Shown: in pieces, positions 62,827 to 64,000 of the stretch
How the letters are laid out: each line of letters opens with the position of its first letter
Position numbering within the stretch: the stretch's first letter is position 1
Source: Deltaproteobacteria bacterium
GTDB taxonomy: Bacteria; Desulfobacterota; Desulfomonilia; UBA1062
Assembly (NCBI GenBank): GCA_018433775.1
Contig: JAHDQN010000025.1
Coordinates: 1-64,000 of the forward strand
Direction: 5' to 3'
DNA: 64,000 nucleotides
Position numbers and translations under genes: made by a program
Notes under the pieces: generated by a model
The model's database searches: none
The model's input: the letters and a program-made list of their open reading frames with translations, nothing else
Told to the model about the DNA's origin: nothing

Positions 62827-63039
62827 ATGGCAGGAAAGATCTTTTATCGTGAGCGGCAGAAGGTGAAGGAAGGGGTGAAGATGCCTCGGTTCATTCTGGT
62901 GGCGGCTGCAGGGGTGGATCTGAAAATCTTTGCCAGGCACCTGCGCAAGAGCGAGCTCGAGCATATTGCATCCGATGTCGGAGCCGAGCTGATCGAGCTC
63001 AAACGCGGCGAGAAGCAGGACGAGGAAGTAGAAGTCTAG
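62827..63039 (+). CDS. FYRER small protein 2
   Basis: The 70-aa paralog of the protein at 61544 reads GKIFYRERQKVKEGVKMPRF and VDLKIFARHLRKSELEHIAS. It is followed 37 bp later by the MoSto-like gene with which it shares a promoter. It starts after AAAGGAGGGGCC. The conserved Arg and Lys-Ser-Glu-Leu-Glu residues suggest a nucleotide- or anion-binding surface, but no family is recognised. Confidence 0.78.
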   Translation: MAGKIFYRERQKVKEGVKMPRFILVAAAGVDLKIFARHLRKSELEHIASDVGAELIELKRGEKQDEEVEV

Positions 63040-63076
63040 CACGACACAGCCACGGATAACCATCCAAGGAGCGCTT

Positions 63077-63904
63077 ATGGCACTGATACGCGAAAAGAAC
63101 GGAAAAAGACTGCATGTGAAGAGCAAGCTCATGGGGGAGAGCCTCATCAGCAAGGATCTGCTCGATAAAATGAATCTGGCCCCGCAGGCCAGGCTGTTTC
63201 CCGAGGTCGATATCCTCAAGATCGGCGGTCAGTCCATCTGCGACAGGGGCATCAAGGCTCTGCCGGCCATTGTCAAAGAGATCGCGGCGAACAAAGATAA
63301 ATACAAGATCCTCATCACCGCCGGGGGAGGAACCAGGAGCCGTCACATCTACAGTATCGGCCTCGAGCTGGGTATGCCGACGGGCATCATTGCCAAGTTC
63401 GGCAGCAGCATATCAGAGCAGAACGCACTGCTGATCGCCACCCTGCTCTCTCCCTGGGGAGGGGTGAAGATCGGGCACGACGACGTGGTCAAGCTGCGCA
63501 CCTATTTTGCCACGGGGTGCATCCCGATCGTGCACGGGATGCCGCCATACGACTATTTCGCCGTACCGGTCAAGGGGCGGATCCCCCCGCACCGGACCGA
63601 TGTGGGCACCATCATCCTGGCAGACCTGATCGGCGCCCGGTCGTGCATCTTCGTCAAGGACGAAAAGGGACTCTTCACGGACGATCCGAAGAAGAATCCG
63701 GATGCGGAGTTCATCGGTGAGATCGGTGCAAAGGAGCTGATGGAGAAGGATCTTGTCGATCTGATCATCGAACGGCCGTGCCTGGAGATTCTTCAGACCA
63801 GTGAGGTGATCGACAAGATCCAGATCATCAACGGGCTTCAAGAGGGCAACATCACCAAAGCCCTGGCCGGGGAGAACGTGGGAACCATAATCCATAAGGA
63901 ATGA
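63077..63904 (+). CDS. Molybdenum-storage-protein-like (amino-acid-kinase fold)
   Basis: The 275-aa protein matches MosA/MosB of Azotobacter in order: VDILKIGGQSICDRGIKALP, TAGGGTRSRHIYSIGLELGM, PPYDYFAVP, RIPPHRTDVGTIILADL and QIINGLQEGNITKALAGENV. MoSto forms a cage of amino-acid-kinase-fold subunits that packs molybdate or tungstate clusters with ATP. UMP-kinase-like activity is a possible alternative. It lies behind a FYRER protein. Only one subunit gene is visible; a partner could lie beyond the right edge. Confidence 0.75.
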   Translation: MALIREKNGKRLHVKSKLMGESLISKDLLDKMNLAPQARLFPEVDILKIGGQSICDRGIKALPAIVKEIAANKDKYKILITAGGGTRSRHIYSIGLELGMPTGIIAKFGSSISEQNALLIATLLSPWGGVKIGHDDVVKLRTYFATGCIPIVHGMPPYDYFAVPVKGRIPPHRTDVGTIILADLIGARSCIFVKDEKGLFTDDPKKNPDAEFIGEIGAKELMEKDLVDLIIERPCLEILQTSEVIDKIQIINGLQEGNITKALAGENVGTIIHKE

Positions 63905-64000
63905 TGCGGCTTGTGACATTCCTGGTGCGCTGATCCTGAAGCGGGCTGTCCTCGGTGCCGTCAGCCTGCTTATCGATCCCACAGGAGTATCCGGTTTTGT

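Overview
The window looks like a high-GC chromosome of an anaerobic deltaproteobacterium (Desulfobacterota). The clues are an F-type ATP synthase operon with paired b-type subunits and a two-glutamate c subunit, SelB, a TRAP transporter with a TatT lipoprotein, a molybdenum-storage-like protein, and scattered acyl-CoA genes. The assignment is inferred from gene families, not from a marker gene. A more AT-rich block (about 11.57-40.31 kb) is foreign DNA.

Layout. (1) 0-11.4 kb, core: the 5' end of an acyl-CoA dehydrogenase with a TetR-type operator on its promoter, serC, a TetR regulator, a complete TRAP cluster (TatT, DctP, DctQ with an N-terminal zinc ribbon, DctM), an FKBP isomerase, an enoyl-CoA hydratase-family gene, an FGGY sugar kinase and a secreted FN3 protein. 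(2) 11.48-40.31 kb: tRNA-Leu(CAA) followed by two integrative elements in tandem. Three copies of the tRNA 3' end (11509-11565, 22687-22747, 40254-40310) mark the boundaries. Element A (11.2 kb) carries a prim-pol/ATPase, serine and tyrosine recombinases, a sigma-like protein fused to a zinc finger, and a YwgA/HD-hydrolase-like pair. Element B (17.6 kb) carries a tyrosine integrase, excisionase and DUF3987 primase/helicase operon, a decayed second integrase, a serine recombinase, a restriction-modification module (GIY-YIG/helicase plus two methylase-like proteins) and an RnlA/RnlB toxin-antitoxin pair. (3) 40.3-49.8 kb, core: a decayed fic gene, an ABC-2 exporter, a CPBP protease, selB, BamD, an LppC-like lipoprotein, a FYDLN-type zinc-ribbon protein, CvpA and DUF4911 proteins. 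(4) 50.1-59.0 kb: the complete ATP synthase operon (atpZ, atpI, a, giant c, c, b', b, delta, alpha, gamma, beta, epsilon). (5) 59.1-63.9 kb: tRNA-Arg(ACG), an IS701-type transposase without its catalytic aspartates, a TiaS-like protein, two paralogous 66-70 aa proteins, a DUF305 membrane protein and a MoSto-like amino-acid-kinase-fold protein.

The most unusual item is the gene at 51440-52894. It encodes six fused c-subunit hairpins (484 aa) directly upstream of an ordinary 83-aa c subunit. Only hairpin 1 keeps the ion-binding glutamates (E30, E63). In the other five hairpins the helix-2 glutamate is glutamine (Q143, Q224, Q304, Q386, Q467). If it enters the c-ring, this enzyme would carry fewer ions per turn than its hairpin count implies. 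The ordinary c subunit has two glutamates (E33, E66) followed by Ser-Thr, a pattern known from Na+-coupled rotors.
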